NCBI RefSeq assembly: GCF_000317435.1
Contig: NC_019751.1
Location: forward strand, 1,922,001-1,986,000
Direction: 5' to 3'
Length of the DNA: 64,000 nt
From: Calothrix sp. PCC 6303
GTDB taxonomy: Bacteria > Cyanobacteriota > Cyanobacteriia > Cyanobacteriales > Nostocaceae
In this document: piece after piece, positions 46,182 to 54,750 of the stretch
Numbering within the stretch: position 1 is the stretch's first letter
How the letters are laid out: the number at the start of each line of letters is the position of its first letter
The notes under the pieces: generated by a model
Databases searched by the model: none
The model's input: only the letters and a program-made list of their open reading frames with translations
What the model was told of the DNA's origin: nothing
Position numbers and translations under genes: made by a program

Positions 46182-46535
46182 ATGAGATCCGAGATTTAGA
46201 CTAATTTGATCGTGATTAAAATTATTTATATAAAATGTAAGTTTTAGTTAAATAATTAATTTTATCTATAGCAATTATTGAAGAATACTTTTGATGTTTG
46301 ATCGCCTATTCTCGAAAGCATCTTTCGTAAGGATAATTTAGAAAAAGTCTTTTCAGTTTTTAATTTTTAATTTGCGATTTTTCATCTGCCCAGAAATGGC
46401 TTTTGTCACTAAAAAATGAAGCTACATGCTAAAATTGTATCAATATACAGCAATTATTCGAGATAAGCGGGGAATAATTTCGCTTTTTTTGTACAAAAGA
46501 GACTAAAATCACCGATTTTTGGAGCAATTTAGGTT
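46182..46535. other. Spacer upstream of gyrA
   Basis: AT-rich promoter region shared by the divergent HDAC-like and gyrA genes. I see no gene or repeat. Confidence 0.4.
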
Positions 46536-49136
46536 ATGACAACCTCTCAGGAGAGGATTATCCCAACCGACCTACGGAACGAGATGTCCAGGTCTTACCT
46601 TGAGTATGCGATGAGCGTCATCGTTGGTAGGGCTTTACCAGATGCCAGGGATGGTCTCAAACCCGTGCATCGCCGTATTCTCTATGCTATGCACGAGTTG
46701 GGGTTAATGTCAGACCGCCCTTTCCGGAAGTGCGCCCGTGTCGTGGGGGAAGTTTTGGGTAAGTATCACCCCCATGGTGACACGGCGGTATATGATGCTT
46801 TGGTGCGGATGGCGCAGGATTTTTCCATGCGATCGCCTTTGATATCGGGTCATGGTAATTTCGGTTCGGTAGATAATGACCCCCCGGCGGCGATGCGGTA
46901 CACAGAGTGTCGTTTGCAAGCTTTGACGAGTGCGGCACTCCTTCAAGATATTGAGTCAGAAACTGTTGATTTTGCCGACAACTTTGATGGTTCACAGCAA
47001 GAACCCACAGTTCTTCCAGCCAGGATTCCCCAACTCCTACTCAATGGCTCTTCGGGGATTGCGGTGGGAATGGCAACAAATATCCCTCCCCACAACTTAG
47101 GCGAATTAATCGATGGTTTGGTGCAACTAATTCACAACCCGGAAATGACTACCGCCGAGTTGATGCAGTATATCCATGGTCCTGATTTTCCCACAGGAGC
47201 GCAAATTCTCGGGACATCGGGGATCAAAGAGGCTTATCTCACTGGACGCGGATCAATCACAATGCGCGGGGTGGCAAACATTGAAACCATCGAACAGCGC
47301 AATCGTCCCGACAGAGAAGCAATTATCATCACCGAGTTGCCCTATCAAACCAACAAAGCTGCACTCATAGAAAAAATTGCCGAGTTGGTAAATGAGAAAC
47401 GACTAGAAGGAATTGCTGACATCCGCGACGAAAGCGATCGTGATGGGATGCGAATCGTGATTGAATTAAAACGCGATGCCTATCCCCGTGTTGTCCTCAA
47501 TAATCTCTACAAATTAACGCCAATCCAAGCCAATTTTGGCGCGAATATGTTGGCTTTAGTAAATGGGGAACCCCAAGTTCTCGAACTGAAGCAGTTTTTA
47601 CAGGTATTCCTCGATTTCCGCGTCGAAGCAATTACCCGTCGAACTCAATATGAACTCCGCAAAGCCGAAGAACGAGATCACCTCCTCCAAGGTTTGCTGA
47701 TTGCATTGGCACGACTTGATTCCATCATCGCTTTAATTCGGCAATCGGCAGATTCACCTACGGCAAAGGGCGAATTAATTACTGGTTATGGACTCTCAGA
47801 AGTTCAAGCAGATGCCATTCTCCAGATGCAATTGCGACGACTCACTGCGCTGGAAGCTGACAAAATTAGTCATGAACACGAAGCTTTACAGGTATCAATT
47901 GCCGATTTACAAGATATTTTAGCCAGACGCGAACGGATTCTCGAAATTATCGAGACTGAAGTCACCCTAATTAAGACAGCCCACGCGACACCACGACGGA
48001 CAATTATTACCCACGGGGAAGGTGATTTAGAAGACATTGACCTCATCGCTAACGAGAAGGCAATTATTTTAGTCACCCAACAGGGCTACATTAAGCGGAT
48101 GCCTGTAAATACCTTTGAATCGCAAAACCGCGCCACTAGGGGTAAAGCTGCTGCCAAGGTGAAAGATGACGATAATATCGAGCATTTCTTAACTTGCTGT
48201 GACCACGATAGCGTGTTGTTTTTTAGCGATCGCGGTGTCGTTTACAGCCTCAGAGCCTACCAAATTCCCGTAAGTTCCCGGACAAGTAGGGGAACTCCCA
48301 TTGTGCAAATGCTACCCATTCCCAAAGAGGAAAAAATTACCTCGGTGGTGCATGTGGATGAATTTAGCAGTGAAGAATATTTGGTGATGCTGACAAGGGG
48401 TGGCAACATTAAAAAGACTGCCTTGGAAGCTTTTAGTCATATTCGTTCCAACGGTTTGATTGCTATTTCCCTAGAAGAAGGTGATCAATTACGCTGGGTA
48501 CGTCGGGCAAAACCTGAAGACAGCGTTTTAATTGGTTCTCGTCAGGGTATGGCGATTCACTTCCGCTGCAATCACTCCCAATTACGTCCCCTAGGTAGGG
48601 CAACCCGTGGCGTGAAGTCCATGAAGTTGAAAAAAGGCGATGAATTGGTGGGGATGGATATTCTCCCAGCCGCAATTCTGGAGAAAATTGCCCCAGTAGA
48701 AGAGGTTGAGGGAGAAGAAATCGAAAACCTAGATGAGGTTTTAGAGGTTGAAAATGAGGAAGTAATTGAAGCTGATCCCCAAGGTCTTTGGGTATTAGTA
48801 ATTACCATGGGTGGTTACGGTAAACGCGTACCTGTAGCTCAGTTCCGTCTCCAAAACCGTGCAGGGCAAGGGTTGATGGCAACTAAGTTTAAGAATAAGA
48901 AGAGTAAGGATAAGCTGGCGGCACTCCATATTGTCAATCATGATGATGAAATTATGATGGTGACTAGTCGGGGAATTATTATTCGCCAAGCTGTGAATGC
49001 TATTTCTGTTCAATCCCGTTCTGCAACTGGTGTGCGGGTGCAACGTCTGGATGAGGATGATGCGTTAACTGGGGTTGCTGTGGTTCCTCCCGATACTGCG
49101 GAAATGACTGAATTGGCTGAGGGTGAGGAGGAGTAG
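46536..49136 (+). CDS. gyrA: DNA gyrase subunit A
   Basis: An 866-residue GyrA. The active-site tyrosine is Tyr122 ([10 protein letters not shown]); the quinolone-resistance region reads [14 protein letters not shown], with Thr83 and Asp87 in E. coli numbering. The C-terminal beta-pinwheel shows several blades, with a GyrA-box-like [10 protein letters not shown] and later repeats ([24 protein letters not shown]). An acidic insertion (residues about 718-747, very rich in Glu) separates blades before [13 protein letters not shown]. It makes the A subunit of the enzyme that introduces negative supercoils. gyrB is not in the window. Confidence 0.96.
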   Translation: MTTSQERIIPTDLRNEMSRSYLEYAMSVIVGRALPDARDGLKPVHRRILYAMHELGLMSDRPFRKCARVVGEVLGKYHPHGDTAVYDALVRMAQDFSMRSPLISGHGNFGSVDNDPPAAMRYTECRLQALTSAALLQDIESETVDFADNFDGSQQEPTVLPARIPQLLLNGSSGIAVGMATNIPPHNLGELIDGLVQLIHNPEMTTAELMQYIHGPDFPTGAQILGTSGIKEAYLTGRGSITMRGVANIETIEQRNRPDREAIIITELPYQTNKAALIEKIAELVNEKRLEGIADIRDESDRDGMRIVIELKRDAYPRVVLNNLYKLTPIQANFGANMLALVNGEPQVLELKQFLQVFLDFRVEAITRRTQYELRKAEERDHLLQGLLIALARLDSIIALIRQSADSPTAKGELITGYGLSEVQADAILQMQLRRLTALEADKISHEHEALQVSIADLQDILARRERILEIIETEVTLIKTAHATPRRTIITHGEGDLEDIDLIANEKAIILVTQQGYIKRMPVNTFESQNRATRGKAAAKVKDDDNIEHFLTCCDHDSVLFFSDRGVVYSLRAYQIPVSSRTSRGTPIVQMLPIPKEEKITSVVHVDEFSSEEYLVMLTRGGNIKKTALEAFSHIRSNGLIAISLEEGDQLRWVRRAKPEDSVLIGSRQGMAIHFRCNHSQLRPLGRATRGVKSMKLKKGDELVGMDILPAAILEKIAPVEEVEGEEIENLDEVLEVENEEVIEADPQGLWVLVITMGGYGKRVPVAQFRLQNRAGQGLMATKFKNKKSKDKLAALHIVNHDDEIMMVTSRGIIIRQAVNAISVQSRSATGVRVQRLDEDDALTGVAVVPPDTAEMTELAEGEEE

Positions 49137-49243
49137 AATTCGTTATATATTCTCTGGTGTGGGATGATGCCAGGGAATATTTTTTTATTTAATATTTTTT
49201 ATTTAATATTTTTAACGCAGAGTTTCGCAGAGGGAAGCGCAGA

Positions 49244-50821
49244 GTGCCGCAGAGAAGAGGAAGAGAGAGGGGGAGAGAGGGGGAGAGAGGGGGATGGGGA
49301 GAATTATTTGCTTTGCTGGGTGGGGTGTTGATGGGTGTTACTGTCGCACCCTTTAATGTGTGGTTTTTGGCTTGGGTGGCTTTAAGTCCTTTGTGGGTTT
49401 TGGTGCGGGAAGGGTGTGAAGATTCTGGTTTGAAGTGGTGGAGGTTTTTGGTTTATCCGGCGCTTTGGGGTGTTGGTTATCACGGTTTGGCTTTATTCTG
49501 GATTACTGGGATTCATCCGATGACTTGGATGGGTATACCTTGGTTGACTAGTTTAGCGATCGCGTTTTTGTGTTGGGTATTGATTACACTGTGGGGTGTG
49601 GCTTTAGTTTCTGTTTGGGCTGTTTTATTCCGGCTTAGTCATCGGGGTAAGTCGTTGCCAATTTTCTCTTCTGTGATTATTGGAACTGCCCTATGGTGTG
49701 CTTTGGAACAGTTTTGGAGTATGGGTGCTTTGTGGTGGACTTCGATTTCTTACACCCAGTCTCCGTATAATCTTGTAATTCTACATTTGGGACAGTTGTC
49801 GGGAACTAGTGCGGTAACTGGGGCAATTGTTGCTGTAAATGCTTTGCTGGCTGAGGGTTGGTTACGTAGAAGAACCATTAAATTACCTTTTTATTTACCT
49901 CCTTTGGGTTTATGTTTGATACTTCATGCAGTGGGTTATGGGTTGTATCTCACCCCCCTAGCTGAATCAGTAGAGACAGCTTTGAAGGTGGGAGTGATTC
50001 AGGGGAATATCGGTAATGATATTAAGCTGTCACCTGTCGGATTTCAACGTGCGATCGCTGGATACACTAAAGGGTATATTCGATTAGTGGATGAAGGTGT
50101 AAATGCTGTTTTGACTCCCGAAGGTGCTTTACCGTTTTTTCTCCGGGATATCAAAAATAGTAATTTGGTTGCAGCAATTAAGGAAAAAGGTATAACCGCT
50201 TGGGTTGGTGGATTTGGTGAACGCGGCACCAGTTACAATAATAGTCTGTTTACTTTTACAGCAACTGGTGAGGTATTTAGCCGCTACGACAAACACAAAT
50301 TAGTTCCCGTCGGAGAATATATTCCTTTTGAAGAGATATTGGGGGGAATTATTAATCGTTTGTCACCCTTGGAAGCACACCAAGTTCCCGGTGCAGAAAA
50401 TCAGATATTTGATACGCCGTTTGGACGGGCAATTGTGGGAATTTGCTACGAATCAGCCTTTCCTGAGCAATTCCGTCGTCAAGCTGCCGCTGGCGGAGAA
50501 TTTATCCTGAGTGCGGCAAATAATGCCCATTACAGTGTTGCCATGCCAGCGCAGCACCATGCCCAAGATATCATGCGCGCCATCGAAAGCGATCGCTGGG
50601 CAGTCAGAGCGACTAATACAGGTTACTCTGGTTTTGTTAACCCTCATGGTAAAACTTTGTGGATTTCCGGACACAACACCTACGAAACCCACGCAGAGAC
50701 AATTTACCGTCGTCAGAGTAAAACACTATATGTGCGTTGGGGCAACTGGTTAACGCCTCTATTGTTAATTTTGGGAATATTGATTTTGGGTTTGAGGCAG
50801 TACAGGCAGGTCAAAAGTTAA
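49244..50821 (+). CDS. lnt: Apolipoprotein N-acyltransferase
   Basis: A 525-residue inner-membrane enzyme that adds the third acyl chain to lipoproteins. The N-terminal half has 6-7 helices; the C-terminal nitrilase-like domain holds the triad Glu293 (TPEGALPFF), Lys350 (YDKHKLVPVGEY) and Cys401 (GICYESAF). The start is uncertain: the GTG at 49244 lies in a GA-rich stretch containing three identical 10-bp units (GAGAGAGGGG, 49263-49292), giving an unusual RGREGERGG N-terminus. The next in-frame ATG (49331) would cut into the first helix (LFALLGGVLMG), so a start upstream of it is likely. It follows gyrA by 107 bases in the same direction. Confidence 0.9.
   Translation: MPQRRGRERGREGERGGWGELFALLGGVLMGVTVAPFNVWFLAWVALSPLWVLVREGCEDSGLKWWRFLVYPALWGVGYHGLALFWITGIHPMTWMGIPWLTSLAIAFLCWVLITLWGVALVSVWAVLFRLSHRGKSLPIFSSVIIGTALWCALEQFWSMGALWWTSISYTQSPYNLVILHLGQLSGTSAVTGAIVAVNALLAEGWLRRRTIKLPFYLPPLGLCLILHAVGYGLYLTPLAESVETALKVGVIQGNIGNDIKLSPVGFQRAIAGYTKGYIRLVDEGVNAVLTPEGALPFFLRDIKNSNLVAAIKEKGITAWVGGFGERGTSYNNSLFTFTATGEVFSRYDKHKLVPVGEYIPFEEILGGIINRLSPLEAHQVPGAENQIFDTPFGRAIVGICYESAFPEQFRRQAAAGGEFILSAANNAHYSVAMPAQHHAQDIMRAIESDRWAVRATNTGYSGFVNPHGKTLWISGHNTYETHAETIYRRQSKTLYVRWGNWLTPLLLILGILILGLRQYRQVKS
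49263..49292 (+). repeat. 10-bp tandem repeat at the lnt start
   Basis: Three exact GAGAGAGGGG units directly after the putative lnt start codon, followed by GATGGGGAG. Confidence 0.85.
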
Positions 50822-51206
50822 AATATTCTCAAAAATATTGATAAAATATCGCATTAGGTGCAAAATTATATTTGGAAATAATTTTTCCACAACTCAAGTC
50901 TATTCAATCGATAGGTTATTTACTAAACGTATCTTTCAAAACCCATGTCCCTAAACTGACTTACACAAAAATTCTATTTACTGAAACTGAGATTTCATTA
51001 GGAACATATTCAAAGCATTGAATACTGGAATATCAGTTTTTGCTCGAAATAGTTATGGTGGGAGGTTAGAATTATTGAAAGGCGAGAAATTAGTCAAAAG
51101 TAAAGAGTCATAATATCTGACAAGACCGATGAAATCTAGGTGCGTACAAATTGACTCCTTACCGACTCCACTTATTGTTTTATTTTTTTAGGTAAATTAA
51201 CCAAAA
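50822..51206. other. Spacer between lnt and the bacterioferritin-like gene
   Basis: AT-rich, no repeats of the window's families and no gene recognised. Confidence 0.4.
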
Positions 51207-51641
51207 ATGCGTGAACTAGATCAAAAGAAAGCAATTGATTTGCTGAATACGATTATGGAATTTGAATTAGCGGGTGTTGTTCGCTACACTCACTACTCTT
51301 TAATGGTGACAGGTCCTAATCGAATTCCTATTGTGACTTTTTTCCAAGCACAAGCTACAGAATCTTTATTACATGCACAACAAGCGGGTGAAATTCTGAC
51401 TGGTTTGGATGGACATCCTAGTTTGAAAATAGCCCCGATGGAAGAATCATACCAACATTCTGTTAAGGATATTTTATCGGAAAGTGTAGGACATGAAAAG
51501 AAAGCACTAGAACTCTATAAATCTTTATTAGAAATTGTCGAAGGTGCTAGCATTTATCTAGAAGAATTTGCAAAAACCATGATTGGACAGGAAGAATTGC
51601 ATAGTATAGAGTTGAAAAAAATGCTCCGTGATTTTAGTTAG
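51207..51641 (+). CDS. Bacterioferritin-like protein
   Basis: A 144-residue four-helix ferritin-like protein. Likely diiron ligands are Glu18/Glu20 region (MEFELAGVVRYTHYS), Glu in ATESLLHAQQAGE (the ExxH pattern), Glu in GHEKKALELYK and the final GQEELHSIE (ExxH) helix. This spacing matches bacterioferritins and related ferritin-like oxidases. It is shorter than E. coli Bfr (158), and the haem-ligand Met is not obvious, so haem binding and a storage role are uncertain. It may oxidise and store iron or protect against peroxide. Confidence 0.8.
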   Translation: MRELDQKKAIDLLNTIMEFELAGVVRYTHYSLMVTGPNRIPIVTFFQAQATESLLHAQQAGEILTGLDGHPSLKIAPMEESYQHSVKDILSESVGHEKKALELYKSLLEIVEGASIYLEEFAKTMIGQEELHSIELKKMLRDFS

Positions 51642-52018
51642 TTCAGCTTTGCTAATAGCTAATAGCTAATATCTAATTAGTTTTGTTGGCAATCCCCGAT
51701 CTTAAAACAATTCGCAATACTCGCTATCGCGGGAAGCAAGCTACGCAATACTCGCAAAGCGAGAAGCGAACTACGGAATTATTTTTTGTAACGGGGATTT
51801 AACCCCGATACAAAACAGCATAAACTTAACGAGGCTGTACCTAGGCTGTTAATTTTGATGTAATTTCAACACTTTTCTTTCATACAATTTTGGTGTCATC
51901 GACTGGTTCCTAGGCTCTGCCTGGGAACCTTGACTTTGAGGCTCTGCCTCTAGCCCAGTTATGTCACAGATATTGTATGAAATTTTAGCTCAAAAAAAGT
52001 ATAGAGTCAACAGCCTAG
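51642..52018. other. Repeat-rich spacer between the bacterioferritin-like gene and the IS
   Basis: Contains a TAATAGC heptamer run just after the stop codon (about 51652-51676), two CGCAATACTCGC units (near 51712 and 51743), a degenerate repeat E (51777-51850) and repeat D copy 2 (51903-51955). Confidence 0.6.
51903..51955. repeat. Dispersed repeat D, copy 2
   Basis: TGGTTCCTAGGCTCTGCCTG through GAGGCTCTGCCTC, matching the left part of copy 1 at 38151-38237. Confidence 0.75.
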
Positions 52019-52048
52019 AGCACCAGTCCAGTAGAAGATATTGACAAA

Positions 52049-52753
52049 TCAGGCAGAGTATGAATTATTAAAATTAGAAATTTCTTTATTATTAGTTTCA
52101 AACATACGAGCAAGAACGTGGAGATTATGAACAACAGCCATACGTCGAAGGTCAAAAAGGTTTTTGCGTAAGCCAATGTAGCGAGCTTTATCTCCTTGCC
52201 ACTGACCAATATGAGCTAAACTATGCTCAACACTAACGCGCTCGCGGAGTTTCTCACGTCCACTCTGTGTAGTTTGACGTTCCCGTAGCTCTACAAGTAG
52301 AGACTCGTCAGGGTGAATAGAGATACTGCGACCTTGCTTACTCTCTGTACATTGAGAGCGTAAAGGACAGGTTTGACATTCGTGTTTGGGGAAGTGGACA
52401 ACAGTCCCCTCATTAAAGGGTAAACTAACTCCATTGGGACAGCGAATGAAATGATTTTCCCAATCCAGAACAAAGGCATTTTTATCAAAAAAATTACCGT
52501 TGCGGACTTTCCATGCCTTGCAAATAATAGTCATATCAGGTGTGCGTTGTTTAACCCAATGACTAGCTAAATATGCACGGTCAATATGTAGCTCTTTGAT
52601 GTCAAGAGTTGTTACGTTCTGGGCATTTAAGTCGAACTCAATTGCCATAGTTACAGATGCTTCTGGTTCGTTTGCTCTGGTAACACCAACAGCTCTTACC
52701 ATTTGCAATTCTAAGTCTTTGAAAATATGACGTTTGTAACCATCAATTTTTTT
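52049..52753 (-). CDS. IS1182-type transposase, second part (shifted frame)
   Basis: From the A7 run onward the other frame continues the protein as KIDGYKRHIFKDLELQMVRA, with the second catalytic Asp in ELHIDRAYLAS, a Cys-rich segment (HECQTCPLRSQC) and the catalytic Glu in RVSVEHSLAHIG. The joined product is about 540 residues, normal for IS1182. A +1 change of frame (loss of one A) at the A7 run joins the parts. This may be transcriptional slippage or programmed frameshifting, or an inactivating single-base insertion. The upstream part of this frame (to 52960) is a shadow. Confidence 0.8.
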   Translation of the reverse strand, partial: KKIDGYKRHIFKDLELQMVRAVGVTRANEPEASVTMAIEFDLNAQNVTTLDIKELHIDRAYLASHWVKQRTPDMTIICKAWKVRNGNFFDKNAFVLDWENHFIRCPNGVSLPFNEGTVVHFPKHECQTCPLRSQCTESKQGRSISIHPDESLLVELRERQTTQSGREKLRERVSVEHSLAHIGQWQGDKARYIGLRKNLFDLRRMAVVHNLHVLARMFETNNKEISNFNNSYSA

Positions 52754-53669
52754 GGCTGCGACTTTTACGACCATGACGCATATCCTCATCCTCAATTGAA
52801 ATGCGTCTATCTTTAGCAACACCTTTACGGAGCTTTGGGGAGCCATCAGATTTCTCCTCAACATCTTGTGATTCAATTTGCCTCGCATCTTCAATGCTCT
52901 TGTTGACTTGAGTGCTTGTTTTTTCATCCAAATCAGTTTTTTGTTTGACCCAAGACTCAACTGAGTCTAATGTTTGCAATATTGTAGATAGTGCAACATT
53001 ACGAGCTTCCGGGTCATCCCAATCTAAATCTAAGGCAGCTTTCAGGCTCGTTCCCGTGATGATTTCTGCACCGATAGTCGCTGTAACGCCTGTAACACCA
53101 GAATCGTCCTGTTCATAATTCTGAGCTATTACGAATAATGCTTTCCTTAGTGCATGACCTAACAAATTATACGTGTCTTCCACACGTGCCGCTCCCCATA
53201 ACGGGCTTGAATCTAAGGCTACTTTTAACGACTTCGGATTGTAACCTTCATGAAAATGTGCCATTTCAACTGTTTTCGCCACAATCCTCTGGTCAAGAGA
53301 CTTTGACATCAAAAGCGCACGAAATCTAACTAGTGTCCCTTTGCCAAATGGAGCTTGTTCACAATCGAGACAATCTAAAACTAGCTGCCATCGCCTATCC
53401 ATTTCAATCGCTTCTATTGCCTCGTCATCTGAAACCCCTGTATATGCTTGTAAAATTACTGCAAGTGCAAGTTGTGCTGGTGGTATTGGAGATAAACCAA
53501 CACTACTGTCCTTGAATACCCTTGCTAACTCCGTTTGGAAGTCTGGGTCAAATAATTCGTGTCGTATTTGCCGCAAAAATACAAATAACTTTGCTTTGCG
53601 TATACGTTTCGCAACTTTTTCTTCTTTGCTTGACAGGGAGATTGGAGGTTCCCATATTAATGGACGCAT
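52743..53669 (-). CDS. IS1182-type transposase, first part (frame 1)
   Basis: The N-terminal 308 residues of an IS1182/IS4-like DDE transposase: a DUF772-like domain (about 55-140, LSPIPPAQLALAVILQAYTG and RRWQLVLDCLDCE) and the first catalytic Asp in LKVALDSSPLWGAARVED. A long linker follows (DLDEKTSTQVNKSIEDARQ...). The frame ends at TGA 52743, ten bases after the start of an A7 run (plus-strand T7 at 52747-52753). A GAGGAG ribosome binding site precedes ATG 53669. The second and third catalytic residues are in the other frame. Confidence 0.85.
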   Translation of the reverse strand: MRPLIWEPPISLSSKEEKVAKRIRKAKLFVFLRQIRHELFDPDFQTELARVFKDSSVGLSPIPPAQLALAVILQAYTGVSDDEAIEAIEMDRRWQLVLDCLDCEQAPFGKGTLVRFRALLMSKSLDQRIVAKTVEMAHFHEGYNPKSLKVALDSSPLWGAARVEDTYNLLGHALRKALFVIAQNYEQDDSGVTGVTATIGAEIITGTSLKAALDLDWDDPEARNVALSTILQTLDSVESWVKQKTDLDEKTSTQVNKSIEDARQIESQDVEEKSDGSPKLRKGVAKDRRISIEDEDMRHGRKSRSQKN

Positions 53670-53766
53670 AGTTTGCACTCCTCATACCTTATTCTCCTTA
53701 TTCTCCTATAAATTAGCCTCTGCAAAAACTATGTATCTTGTCAACTACTTCTACTGGACTGGTGCT

Positions 53767-54180
53767 CTAGCTTCAGACCCATTGTTTTCGGTGAAACGTA
53801 AAACGAAGTTCCAAAATTACTGACATTACATCTCTTGGAATTATTATTTGCGAAAAGTCTTCCTCAATCCTGATGCTTAATCATGGCTTCCTGGATGATT
53901 CTTTATCGCCTAAATTTTGAGGCGATACCTATTTTAGACCTTGTATAACTGTTCAAATATCATCTAGTCTGCTTTATTCTTGCCGCTTGTCAATAGCCTC
54001 TTAATTCAAGCTTAAATATTATCCCTGATGACATATATCTGATGAATAAGATATACTGCATCTGTTTATCAATACTATTCTAAATTAATAAATGTTTTTG
54101 TTTGATAAAACAAACAAATTATACATTTTATTAATCTCAATATTCAGAAAATATTCAGAAAATATTCAGGAAATAAATAT
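53767..54180. other. Spacer between the IS and the H-NOX gene
   Basis: Holds an 8-bp perfect hairpin TATCGCCT/AGGCGATA (53904-53927) and the 11-bp triple repeat at 54140-54172; otherwise AT-rich, without a gene. Confidence 0.5.
54140..54172 (+). promoter_or_regulatory. 11-bp direct repeats supplying the H-NOX ribosome binding site
   Basis: Three units of ATATTCAGAAA; the third reads ATATTCAGGAA. The A-to-G difference creates AGGAA nine bases before the H-NOX ATG (54181). The same repeat in reverse complement is at 14321-14353. The units could also be operator sites. Confidence 0.6.
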
Positions 54181-54750
54181 ATGTATGGTTTAGTAAATAA
54201 AGCAATTCAAGATATGATTTGCCAAAATCACGGTGAAGAAGTTTGGGAAAATATTAAGCAAAAAGCTGGACTTGAAGATGTTGATTTTTTTATTAGTATG
54301 GATGCTTATTCTGACGACATAACTTATCGTCTAGTAGAAGCTGCTTGTGAGGTCTTTAAAATGCCAGCAGAGGATATTCTCAAAGCATTTGGAGAATACT
54401 GGGTGACGTACACAGCAGCTGAAGGTTATGGAGATCTTTTAGATAGTGCGGGTGATTCTTTGCCCCAGTTTGTGGAGAATCTTGATAATCTCCACGCACG
54501 AGTCGGTTTAAGTTTTTCTCAACTCCGTCCACCATCTTTTGACTGCGAACATACCAGCGAGAAATCAATGGAACTTCACTACCAATCAACTCGCAAAGGA
54601 TTGACTCCCATGGTAATTGGTTTGTTGCATGGGTTGGGAAAACGTTTTAATACAAAGATAGATATTACTCAAACTCGTTCTCGTGAGGAAGGTTCTACTT
54701 ACGATAGCTTCTCTATTGAATACGACAATTCTCAGTCCTATGACAAATGA
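54181..54750 (+). CDS. H-NOX haem nitric oxide/oxygen-binding protein
   Basis: A 189-residue H-NOX domain protein. The proximal haem ligand is His105 (LDNLHARV), the propionate-binding YxSxR motif is Tyr134/Ser136/Arg138 (YQSTR), and Trp74 (EYWVTY) occupies the position known from Nostoc H-NOX. No distal-pocket tyrosine of the O2-binding type was recognised, so selective NO binding is expected. Its stop codon overlaps the start of the downstream kinase gene by 11 bases (ATGACAAATGA), a sign of translational coupling; in other bacteria H-NOX controls such kinases. Confidence 0.95.
   Translation: MYGLVNKAIQDMICQNHGEEVWENIKQKAGLEDVDFFISMDAYSDDITYRLVEAACEVFKMPAEDILKAFGEYWVTYTAAEGYGDLLDSAGDSLPQFVENLDNLHARVGLSFSQLRPPSFDCEHTSEKSMELHYQSTRKGLTPMVIGLLHGLGKRFNTKIDITQTRSREEGSTYDSFSIEYDNSQSYDK

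Larger units (their letters stand above)
52019..53766 (-). mobile_element. IS1182-type insertion sequence, complete
   Basis: A 1748-bp element. Both ends begin AGCACCAGTCCAGTAGAAG and, after a short mismatch, continue with TTGACAA, giving terminal inverted repeats of about 29 bases. CTAG lies on each side (52015-52018 and 53767-53770), as expected for a 4-bp target duplication. The transposase is on the minus strand in two frames. Intact ends and target duplication suggest a recent insertion. Confidence 0.92.

Noticed and set aside
52748-52960. Upstream part of the second transposase frame as a separate start
   Set aside because: Overlaps the linker of the first frame and has no transposase similarity; only the part after the A7 run continues the protein.
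53341-53823. 160-codon plus-strand frame over the IS
   Set aside because: Antisense to the transposase and crosses the IS end.
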